Shown here: piece by piece, positions 1 through 5,202 of the stretch | Numbering within the stretch: the stretch's first letter is position 1 | Layout of the letters: the number at the start of each line of letters is the position of its first letter | From: Hydrogenimonas sp. | GTDB lineage: Bacteria; Campylobacterota; Campylobacteria; Campylobacterales; Hydrogenimonadaceae | NCBI RefSeq assembly: GCF_029933015.1 | Contig: NZ_JAOZOZ010000111.1 | Location: 1 to 5,202 of the forward strand | Direction of reading: 5' to 3' | Length of the DNA: 5,202 nucleotides | Made by a program: the position numbers and the translations under genes | Notes under the pieces: model-generated | Database searches by the model: none | What the model was told of the DNA's origin: nothing | What the model saw: the letters and a program-made list of their open reading frames with translations, nothing else

Positions 1-11
1 AAAGGCGTTCC

Positions 12-1274
12 ATGCAGACCACCATCACCTGTCCCAACTGCGGTACCGAGATCGACATCAGCGAGAGCCTCTACGCAAAAATGGAGAAGCAGGCCAGAGC
101 CAAGCTGCAGAAAGAGGTAGCCGAGCATCGTGCGAAGTACAAAGAGGCGATGGACGCGCTCAAAGCCAAGGAGGAGGCGATCGCCGAGCAGGAGAGGCGT
201 TTCGAAAAGGAGCTGGCGAAAGCGACGGAAGAGCGGGTGGAGGCGCAGCTCAAAGCCGAACGGCGAAGGCTCGAAGAGGAGCTCAGAGCCAAGCTGACCG
301 AAGAGCAGAAGGATCGCATCGAACTGCTCAACAGGGAGCTGGAGGAAAAAAGCGCCCAGGTGAAGGAGCTCAACCGTGCGAAGGCCGAAATCGAGCAGCT
401 CAAACGGGCCAGGGATGAGGCGGAGGAGAAGGCGAAGCTGGAAGCCCAGAAGCGGCTCAGCGAACTTCTGGAAAAAGAGCGGGAGAAGATCGCCAAGACC
501 CTCGCCGAACAGAGCGAGCTGAAGCTGAAGGAAAAGGAGCACCAGCTCGAGCAGCTCCGCCACCAGCTCGAAGAGGCCAAACGCAAGGCGGAGCAGGGGA
601 GTCAGCAGACCCAGGGGGAGGTGCAGGAGCTGGCCATCGAGAGCTGGCTGAGCGCGCACTTTCCTTTCGATACCGTCGAAGAGATCAAAAAGGGGGCCCG
701 AGGCGCCGACTGTCTTCAGATCGTCAATACCCGCCAGATGCAAAACTGCGGCACCATCTACTACGAGAGCAAGCGGACCAAGGAGTTCCAGAAGAGCTGG
801 ATCGAGAAGTTCAAGGCCGATATCCGTGAAAAGGGGGCCGACATCGGTGTGCTCGTGACCGAAGTGCTCCCGAAAGATATGGAACGGATGGGGCTGGTCG
901 ACGGGGTATGGGTCTGCACTTTCGAAGAGTTCAAGGCACTCTCGGCCATCCTGCGGGAGCAGGTGGTGAGAATCGCCCAGGCGACGCAGGCCCAGGAGAA
1001 TCGCAGCGACAAAATGGGGCTGCTCTACAGCTATCTCACCTCCAATGAATTCCGTATGCAGATCGAGGCGATCGTGGAGGGTTTCACCCAGATGCAGGCC
1101 GATCTGGACGCCGAAAAACGGGCCATGGCCCGCATCTGGAAACAGCGTGAAAAGCAGATCGCCAAAGTGCTCGACAACACGACGGCCATGTACGGCTCGA
1201 TCCGCGGCATCGCGGGCAACGCCATCGGGCACATCAAGGCCCTGGAACTTCCCTACGAGGAGGATGAGTCGTAG
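12..1274 (+). CDS. DUF2130 family coiled-coil protein with PD-(D/E)XK-like C-terminal domain
   Basis: 420 aa. The N-terminus has one CxxC knuckle (C7, C10 in CPNCGTEID), like half a zinc ribbon. Residues about 22-205 are a highly charged Lys/Glu/Arg-rich heptad-like coiled coil. Residues about 205-345 match what I recognise as DUF2130 (ESWLSAHFPFD, KGARGADCLQ, YYESKRTKEFQ, GADIGVLVTEVLP). Within it, E206/E210, D233 and E252-x-K254 are spaced like the catalytic residues of PD-(D/E)XK nuclease folds. The C-terminal ~75 residues are helical. There is no signal peptide or membrane segment, so it is probably cytoplasmic. The layout (long coiled coil, then nuclease-like fold) recalls RmuC, suggesting a DNA-related role, but the function is unproven. 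The ATG at 12 is chosen because AAAGG lies just upstream at 1-5 and the CxxC follows directly. The 3' end overlaps the convergent cyclase gene by 22 bp. Family assignment is confident; nuclease activity is inference. Confidence 0.9.
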   Translation: MQTTITCPNCGTEIDISESLYAKMEKQARAKLQKEVAEHRAKYKEAMDALKAKEEAIAEQERRFEKELAKATEERVEAQLKAERRRLEEELRAKLTEEQKDRIELLNRELEEKSAQVKELNRAKAEIEQLKRARDEAEEKAKLEAQKRLSELLEKEREKIAKTLAEQSELKLKEKEHQLEQLRHQLEEAKRKAEQGSQQTQGEVQELAIESWLSAHFPFDTVEEIKKGARGADCLQIVNTRQMQNCGTIYYESKRTKEFQKSWIEKFKADIREKGADIGVLVTEVLPKDMERMGLVDGVWVCTFEEFKALSAILREQVVRIAQATQAQENRSDKMGLLYSYLTSNEFRMQIEAIVEGFTQMQADLDAEKRAMARIWKQREKQIAKVLDNTTAMYGSIRGIAGNAIGHIKALELPYEEDES

Positions 1275-2383
1275 AGCACGACCCTGTTTCTTCCTTCCCT
1301 TTTCGCCCGGTAGAGGGCTTCGTCGGCCTCTTTGATGAGGGAGGTTTCGTCGCTGTCGGCGCCGGCGGCCGCGACTCCTATGCTGACGGTAAAGCGGGCA
1401 GGTTCGCCTCCGGGTATGTCGACAGGGTGGTTTTGCGCTTTTTCACGGATCCGTTCGGCCACTTTCAGAGCGTTTTTAGCATCGATTTCGGGCAGAATGA
1501 CGGCGAACTCCTCGCCGCCGATTCTGGCGGGGAAATCCATCTCACGTATTTCGTCACGAACTATGTCCGCCAATGTCCGGATGACGCTGTCACCGACCGG
1601 ATGTCCGTAAGTATCGTTGATGCGTTTGAAGCGATCGATGTCGATCATGAGCAGTGAAAAGCTTTTGCCGGTACGGCGGTACCGTTCGAACTCCTTTTTC
1701 AAAAACGCCATGAAATGCCTGCGGTTGTTGAGGCCGCTGAGCATATCGGTGTAGGACATGCGCTCGAGCTCTTTTTCCAGTTCGTACCTCTTTTTGTAGT
1801 CTCTGGCGTAGAAATACTGGATCAGTATGGCCAGCGCCGCGGCCGGCCAGATCAGTACGGCGTAGTGGTCGTGTTGGAAACCGGGGGCGAAGCCGCTCCA
1901 CGCTAGGAGATGGGGCAGAAATGTCGCCATGACGACATAGACGATGTTGGCCCTTAAAGAGAAGGCCTGAAACGCCAGAGGAGGCAGGAGCATGTAGTAC
2001 ATGAAGCCCGCGATGCCGTAGATCATCCCCATGTCGAGCCGGGTGAGGATTTTCAGATAGACCGCTTCCGTCAAAAGTACGGCGCCGACGAAAAGAAGCG
2101 TCAGTAAAAGTCGATTTGTGATTTTTCGAAAGAGATAGGGAGCGGGCAGAAAGATGAAAAAGAACATTCTCAGCCATATGGTATCTTTCGCCCCGACAGG
2201 ATCGGTGACGTAATCCCATATCCACAGACCGCTGCCTATGAGAGTACCCAGAAGGAAAAGCTTTCCCGAAAAGGAGCGGTGATCGTCGAGCTTTTTTTGC
2301 AGGAGAGTCTCATCCTCCTGGATCCACTCGAACTTCAGACTCTCCCTTATCGAAAGAAGTTTTTCGATTATTTTTTCTTTCAT
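1253..2383 (-). CDS. Membrane-bound diguanylate cyclase (GGDEF domain)
   Basis: 376 aa. It should make cyclic di-GMP from two GTP at the inner membrane. Residues 1-40 are a charged cytoplasmic N-terminus. About six hydrophobic segments follow (roughly 41-57, 68-84, 92-110, 120-140, 146-163, 175-192), forming a sensor region I cannot assign to a named family. A short charged linker helix (about 194-210, YKKRYELEKELERMS) leads to the GGDEF domain, 211-372. Seen there: DMLSGLNNRR (213-222), metal-binding D248/D250 in MIDIDRFKRINDTYGH, the active-site loop GGEEF (289-293), VSIGVA (333-338) and EADEALYRAKREGRN (352-366). R280-E-M-D283 lies five residues before GGEEF, so the RxxD product-inhibition site is intact. 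All key residues are present, so it should be active and feedback-inhibited. No EAL or PAS domain is present. The ATG at 2383 is the only plausible start, but it has no Shine-Dalgarno sequence. The gene converges with the DUF2130 gene and diverges from the lipoprotein gene. Confidence 0.95.
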   Translation of the reverse strand: MKEKIIEKLLSIRESLKFEWIQEDETLLQKKLDDHRSFSGKLFLLGTLIGSGLWIWDYVTDPVGAKDTIWLRMFFFIFLPAPYLFRKITNRLLLTLLFVGAVLLTEAVYLKILTRLDMGMIYGIAGFMYYMLLPPLAFQAFSLRANIVYVVMATFLPHLLAWSGFAPGFQHDHYAVLIWPAAALAILIQYFYARDYKKRYELEKELERMSYTDMLSGLNNRRHFMAFLKKEFERYRRTGKSFSLLMIDIDRFKRINDTYGHPVGDSVIRTLADIVRDEIREMDFPARIGGEEFAVILPEIDAKNALKVAERIREKAQNHPVDIPGGEPARFTVSIGVAAAGADSDETSLIKEADEALYRAKREGRNRVVLYDSSSS

Positions 2384-2390
2384 AATAAAT

Positions 2391-2396
2391 ATTATA
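2391..2396 (-). promoter_or_regulatory. Candidate -10 box (TATAAT) for the diguanylate cyclase
   Basis: Read on the minus strand, a perfect TATAAT lies only seven bases before the cyclase ATG. With standard -10 geometry transcription would start at about 2384-2383, on or next to the A of the start codon. No consensus -35 lies at 16-18 bp. If used, the mRNA is leaderless, which agrees with the missing Shine-Dalgarno sequence. Chance occurrence in this AT-rich stretch is possible. Confidence 0.45.
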
Positions 2397-2428
2397 CTGA
2401 ATAGATAAGTTTTTGAGACGGATTCCAG

Positions 2429-2434
2429 TACAAT
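2429..2434 (+). promoter_or_regulatory. Candidate -10 box (TACAAT) for the lipoprotein gene
   Basis: TACAAT differs from consensus by one base. It would place the transcript start near 2441 and give a leader of about 55 nt before the ATG at 2496. There is no good -35 at standard spacing: TTGAGA at 2413-2418 is only 10 bp away. An alternative plus-strand box is TATACT at 2393-2398. Confidence 0.3.
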
Positions 2435-2484
2435 GGAACGAGAAAATAGATGAAGACGGGTTTTGGCAACAGGCCCGAATGGTC

Positions 2485-2489
2485 AGGAA
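2485..2489 (+). promoter_or_regulatory. Ribosome-binding site deciding the lipoprotein start
   Basis: AGGAA sits 6 nt before the second of two tandem ATG codons (2493 and 2496). This spacing favours 2496 over 2493. It also argues against the in-frame TTG at 2463, which has no purine-rich site at a suitable distance and would put a polar stretch in front of the signal peptide. Confidence 0.6.
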
Positions 2490-2495
2490 TCGATG

Positions 2496-4208
2496 ATGGA
2501 AAAGAGATGTCGGGATTGGGGAGTAGGGGTATGTATCGCTCTGACATTCGCCGGATGCGGAGGCGGGGGCGGTTCGGATGGAGGGACATCGGATCCCTCC
2601 ACATCCATCGGGAAAAAGGGGAAAGCGTACTATGTGGATGCGCCGGTGGGCGGTGTCGGATACCTTTGCGGATCGCAGCAAGATGTAACCGACGACAAGG
2701 GCGGTTTCATATTTGAAGAAGGGAAAGGGTGCCTCTTTTATCTGGGAGGAGTGAAACTTCGCGAGGTGGAAGCGGCGCTGCTGAAAGATGGTAAGACGAT
2801 CCAGGAGACCGACGAAAAGATCGCACGGCTTTTGCAGTCTCTGGATACCGACGGCGATCCCGAAAACGGCATCGCGATCGACGAAACGCTGGTGAAGAAA
2901 CTTTCGGATGCGGGATACGACCATGTCCCCGATTCCGAGGGCGACCTGCAGGCCATGTTCGATCTCATCGCCGAGAACGGGGGCCATGTCGTCAGTGAAG
3001 AGGCGGCGAAAGCCCATCTGCTTCGCAGCATCCTGAGAGGGAAAACCCTCTATTACCTCCGTTACGACGCTGCTCTGGATACAGATGCCTCTTCGGGCTG
3101 GAAAAAGGTACGTATCGATTTCGATGAAAGCAGTTTGGACTGGCACGATCTTTCGAAAGATGGAGAGTATCCGCGAACATTCGCCTATACGGTGGATGAA
3201 GAGGGAAATGTTCTACTCTCGATCGACGAAGCGCACGGCGCTCCCGTGCGTTGGAAAGCCAAAGAGATCACCGATAACTACATAAAAATGTGTGAAAATG
3301 AAAGATGCGGTCTCTATCTTTTCTACGACGAAAAGAAGGCCGAGTCGTTCATACACGCTACGACCGTCGACTCCGATGCCGTCACTCTGGCTACGATCAG
3401 CGGCCTGGACGAGCGGCTCAAGGAGACATCGGGACTGGCTTACGTCGAAGGCAGGCTCTTTACACACAATGACGGCGGCAACGCGAATCTGCTGTACCAA
3501 ATCGATACGAAAACGGGAAGGATATTGCGGACGGTCACGGTGAACGGCGCTTCGAACGTGGATTGGGAAGATCTGGCATACGACGGTTCCTACCTCTATA
3601 TCGCCGATATCGGCAACAACCTGGGAGATCGCAAAGATCTGAAAATCTACCGGATCTCCAAAGAGGATCTACTGAACAACGACGATGAGGTCGAAGCAAA
3701 GATCATCTCTCTCACATACGCCGATCAGAAGCGCTTCGACTACGAAGTGTACACCACACCCTACGATGCAGAAGCGCTCGTCGTCTACGACGGCGCGCTC
3801 TATATCTTTACAAAAAGCTGGGGAGACTATACGACGCGTGTCTACAAAGTGCCTTCCGAACCCGGCAGCTATCGGGCCGAAGCGGTCGATAAAAGAGCGC
3901 TGGATGTCATGATCACGGGTGCCGCATACGATGAAAAGAGCCATACGATCGCGCTCATCGGCTATACGAACCCCTACGACGAAAATAGGTCTTTCAGAAG
4001 TGCCGTTTTGAAACTGAGCGGATTTTCTGACGATAGATTCTTTTCTGGCCAGATCGCGGAGAGTCCTATAAAAAACGGTCGATCGGCCGGACAGGTGGAG
4101 TCGCTCGCTTTTCGAAACGCTTCGACGCTCTTCATCAGTGCCGAAGGGGCATCCACCTCCTGGTTCGAGGTTTCGGCGAAGCTGTATGAGCTACGGCTGT
4201 CGGAGTGA
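2496..4208 (+). CDS. Secreted mosaic lipoprotein with C-terminal beta-propeller
   Basis: 570 aa from the ATG at 2496. Residues 1-20 form a lipoprotein signal: basic start (MEKRCR), hydrophobic core, and lipobox-like TFAG before C21; Phe at -3 is tolerated but not typical. A flexible Gly/Ser linker (22-40) follows. Residues about 43-92 are a small beta domain opening with YYVDAPVGGVGYLCG, with C58 and C79 as a possible disulfide pair. Residues about 100-180 are helical and contain ARLLQSLDTDGDPENGI (109-125), a signature I recognise from large surface lipoproteins of marine bacteria. Residues about 183-290 look like a beta-rich, lipocalin-like module, with C266 and C271. Residues about 296-570 form a beta-propeller-like repeat region with THNDGGN (323-329), VDWEDLAYDG (355-364) and ADIGNN (370-375), resembling SdiA-regulated/NHL-type propellers; its acidic loops may bind calcium. 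It is probably anchored on the outer membrane. Ligand and function are unknown. It diverges from the cyclase gene. Confidence 0.85.
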   Translation: MEKRCRDWGVGVCIALTFAGCGGGGGSDGGTSDPSTSIGKKGKAYYVDAPVGGVGYLCGSQQDVTDDKGGFIFEEGKGCLFYLGGVKLREVEAALLKDGKTIQETDEKIARLLQSLDTDGDPENGIAIDETLVKKLSDAGYDHVPDSEGDLQAMFDLIAENGGHVVSEEAAKAHLLRSILRGKTLYYLRYDAALDTDASSGWKKVRIDFDESSLDWHDLSKDGEYPRTFAYTVDEEGNVLLSIDEAHGAPVRWKAKEITDNYIKMCENERCGLYLFYDEKKAESFIHATTVDSDAVTLATISGLDERLKETSGLAYVEGRLFTHNDGGNANLLYQIDTKTGRILRTVTVNGASNVDWEDLAYDGSYLYIADIGNNLGDRKDLKIYRISKEDLLNNDDEVEAKIISLTYADQKRFDYEVYTTPYDAEALVVYDGALYIFTKSWGDYTTRVYKVPSEPGSYRAEAVDKRALDVMITGAAYDEKSHTIALIGYTNPYDENRSFRSAVLKLSGFSDDRFFSGQIAESPIKNGRSAGQVESLAFRNASTLFISAEGASTSWFEVSAKLYELRLSE

Positions 4209-4219
4209 GGCGGAGAGTT

Positions 4220-4250
4220 TTGCCGTGGTAGAAGATTTTGACAATATGAT
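4220..4250 (+). promoter_or_regulatory. Weak candidate promoter for the HTH-GNAT gene
   Basis: TTGCCG (4220-4225) and TATGAT (4245-4250) are separated by 19 bp, slightly long. Transcription would start near 4257, leaving a leader of under 10 nt that starts inside the ribosome-binding site, so the fit is poor. Read-through from the lipoprotein gene across the 57-bp gap is equally plausible; no terminator hairpin was seen in that gap. Confidence 0.2.
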
Positions 4251-4255
4251 GGAGC

Positions 4256-4262
4256 AGGAAGG
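4256..4262 (+). promoter_or_regulatory. Strong ribosome-binding site of the HTH-GNAT gene
   Basis: AGGAAGG lies three bases before the ATG at 4266, with a further GGAG at 4251-4254 at a more usual distance. Together these support this start and efficient independent translation even if the gene is co-transcribed with the lipoprotein gene. Confidence 0.6.
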
Positions 4263-4265
4263 ATC

Positions 4266-5177
4266 ATGAAGTTTTCCACCTATCTGAAAACGTGTCGCGA
4301 AGAGCTGGGACTGACCCAGGATGCGCTCACCGAAGCGCTCTATCTTTTCGACGACGAGCTCTTCGAAGGTGTGGCACCCGGCACTCTCAGCCGATGGGAG
4401 CGTGAAGTTTCCACACCATCCTACCGACGTATCGAAGCACTGATGCGCTTTTTCCAGTACCGTTTCGATCTGCCGGTCCCCTGTATCCGCACCCGCGACG
4501 CCAAAGAGGCCGAGCGCATCATGTGCGAAGAGGAGCTCGAGACGCTCTTCAAACCCAAAAAGATGGTGGCGGACCTGGCGTTCCAGGCGGAAAAGATAGG
4601 TTTTGAAACCATCACCCTCCGCCACCATCCCAGAGCGGACGAACTGCTGGAACTCAACACGATGCTGCACAAAAGCATCAATACCCCACTGACCCGGGTC
4701 GAAGAGAAGCAGTTCAAAACCTGGATCGAAAATCCCGCAAATCTCTTCGTCGCCGTCACCTACAAAAGCTCTTTCCTGGGCCTGCTCTTCGCCCTGAGGT
4801 TAAAGCCCGAAAGCTTCGATGCGATTCTGCGCTTTCAAAAGAGAAAAGCGGATCTGAAAGAAGAGGACTTCGCCGCCATCGACGAAGAGGGGTCGGTCTA
4901 TCTGCTCTCCTTTTTCGCCCTCTCGCCCCACATCGCCACACAGCTTTTCAGACGCTACTATGCCCATCTCGTCGCCTACCAGCAGAAGACCAGGGAGACG
5001 GGATTCGTCTCCTCCTTCGAAGAGGCCCTGCTTTTGGCGGAGAGATTCGGACTTCACCAAAGTGGTGAAACCGAAAGCGACGGCGAGACGGTCCTGGCCT
5101 ACCGGGCCGATCTTTTCGACGCCATGCGTACTACGACCGCTTTGAAGGTGCTTTTTCCGAAAAAGCACTGCAGCTGA
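4266..5177 (+). CDS. XRE-type HTH regulator fused to a GNAT-like domain
   Basis: 303 aa, soluble, no signal peptide. Residues about 4-66 are an XRE/Cro-C1 helix-turn-helix: REELGLTQDALTEAL forms helices 1-2 and APGTLSRWERE (37-47) includes the recognition helix. About ten extra residues (YLFDDELFEG, 26-35) lie between helices 2 and 3 compared with a standard XRE fold. After a linker (about 74-115), residues about 115-284 resemble a GNAT acetyltransferase: strand pair LFVAVTYKSSFLGLLFALRL (160-179), strand-helix VYLLSFFALSPHIATQLFRR (211-230), helix FEEALLLAERFGL (251-263) and a last strand TVLAYRADL (275-283). The acetyl-CoA loop (R/Q-x-x-G-x-G/A) is not recognisable after FFALSP, so the domain may be non-catalytic or sense a ligand. 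It probably regulates genes by binding DNA. HTH call is firm; GNAT call is by secondary-structure pattern only. The C-terminal ~17 residues may result from a frameshift. It lies 57 bp after the lipoprotein gene. Confidence 0.85.
   Translation: MKFSTYLKTCREELGLTQDALTEALYLFDDELFEGVAPGTLSRWEREVSTPSYRRIEALMRFFQYRFDLPVPCIRTRDAKEAERIMCEEELETLFKPKKMVADLAFQAEKIGFETITLRHHPRADELLELNTMLHKSINTPLTRVEEKQFKTWIENPANLFVAVTYKSSFLGLLFALRLKPESFDAILRFQKRKADLKEEDFAAIDEEGSVYLLSFFALSPHIATQLFRRYYAHLVAYQQKTRETGFVSSFEEALLLAERFGLHQSGETESDGETVLAYRADLFDAMRTTTALKVLFPKKHCS
5053..5069. repeat. Perfect 7-bp inverted repeat inside the HTH-GNAT gene
   Basis: TTCACCA, a 3-nt loop AAG, then TGGTGAA: both arms pair perfectly. It lies about 110 bp before the stop codon and codes for part of the loop after helix FEEALLLAERFGL. 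It has no T-run, so it is not an intrinsic terminator. It could be a small mRNA hairpin or an operator-like site, or a coincidence of codons. Confidence 0.4.
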
Positions 5178-5202
5178 TCGTCGCCATCTCGATGCGGTCC
5201 AC
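5178..5202. other. Window edge, no gene supported
   Basis: These 25 bases follow the HTH-GNAT stop codon. They remain open in another plus-strand frame that runs through from 5069, but no start codon with a ribosome-binding site or recognisable product is visible. No terminator is seen. Confidence 0.4.

Larger units (their letters stand above)
2384..2495. promoter_or_regulatory. Divergent intergenic control region
   Basis: This 112-bp spacer separates the start codons of the cyclase (minus) and the lipoprotein (plus). The cyclase-proximal third is very AT-rich, unlike the GC-rich coding DNA on both sides, as expected for a promoter. Candidate -10 boxes are visible on both strands; no clear consensus -35, operator palindrome or riboswitch was seen. 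Because it must drive both genes, a bound regulator could affect both. Confidence 0.7.

Noticed and set aside
71..586. 171-codon minus-strand open frame, extremely Ser-rich
   Set aside because: It is the antisense of the Glu/Lys-rich coiled coil (GAG/AAG codons read as CTC/CTT and Ser codons); no homology-like features.
1669..1684. Inverted repeat CGGTAC-GGCG-GTACCG
   Set aside because: Short, inside the conserved GGDEF coding region (Y-R-R-T-G-K), with no T-run or regulatory context; best explained by codon choice.
1590..2225. 211-codon minus-strand open frame
   Set aside because: It is a shifted frame inside the cyclase gene, rich in Arg/His/Pro, typical of an out-of-frame read of GC-rich coding DNA.
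2463..2495. TTG start extending the lipoprotein by 11 residues
   Set aside because: No Shine-Dalgarno sequence, and the polar extension would spoil the signal peptide; the ATG at 2496 has AGGAA at good spacing.
2450..2716. 88-codon plus-strand open frame starting MKTGFG upstream of the lipoprotein start
   Set aside because: It overlaps the lipoprotein signal peptide in another frame, has no ribosome-binding site and is rich in Arg/Gly without recognisable motifs.
2310..3146. 278-codon minus-strand open frame spanning the divergent region
   Set aside because: It runs antisense through the lipoprotein gene and the control region into the cyclase N-terminus in another frame. The lipoprotein and cyclase frames carry clear domain motifs and this one carries none.
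4191..4670. 159-codon minus-strand open frame opposite the HTH-GNAT start
   Set aside because: Antisense to a frame with a clear HTH motif; no signal of its own.
4800..5168. 122-codon minus-strand open frame opposite the HTH-GNAT 3' half
   Set aside because: Antisense shadow with no recognisable domain and no clear ribosome-binding site.

Overview
The window is ordinary-looking bacterial chromosomal DNA of fairly high G+C. It is tightly packed with four complete protein genes and one short divergent intergenic region. No tRNA, rRNA, CRISPR array, insertion sequence, integrase or attachment site was seen. The lipoprotein architecture (a 'VDAP-GV' domain, then a 'ARLLQSLDTDGDP' helical segment, then a beta-propeller), a membrane diguanylate cyclase and the codon use (GAA/AAA with C-ending codons) would fit a higher-GC marine or vent member of the Campylobacterota (Sulfurovum/Nitratifractor/Hydrogenimonas-like). 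That assignment is an inference from family resemblance only; a gammaproteobacterium is not excluded.

Layout. (1) 12-1274 (+): a DUF2130-type protein with an N-terminal CxxC, a long charged coiled coil and a C-terminal domain with a PD-(D/E)XK-like signature. (2) 1253-2383 (-): a six-helix membrane diguanylate cyclase with intact GGEEF active site and RxxD inhibitory site; it converges on gene 1 and overlaps its 3' end by 22 bp. (3) 2384-2495: a 112-bp AT-rich divergent control region, with a TATAAT box so close to the cyclase start that the message may be leaderless. (4) 2496-4208 (+): a secreted mosaic lipoprotein with a C-terminal beta-propeller. (5) 4266-5177 (+): an XRE-type helix-turn-helix domain joined to a GNAT-like domain. 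Its last residues may have been altered by a frameshift, and the last 25 bases of the window hold no supportable gene.

How they may work together. The lipoprotein and the HTH-GNAT gene share a strand with a 57-bp gap and could be co-transcribed, although the second has its own good ribosome-binding site. The cyclase and the lipoprotein start from the same divergent region, which would allow joint control of c-di-GMP signalling and a cell-surface protein. Nothing in the sequence proves a shared pathway. I see no convincing evidence of a wholly new system. The points most worth a second look are the nuclease-like signature in the DUF2130 protein, the possible leaderless cyclase mRNA, and the 3' end of the HTH-GNAT gene.
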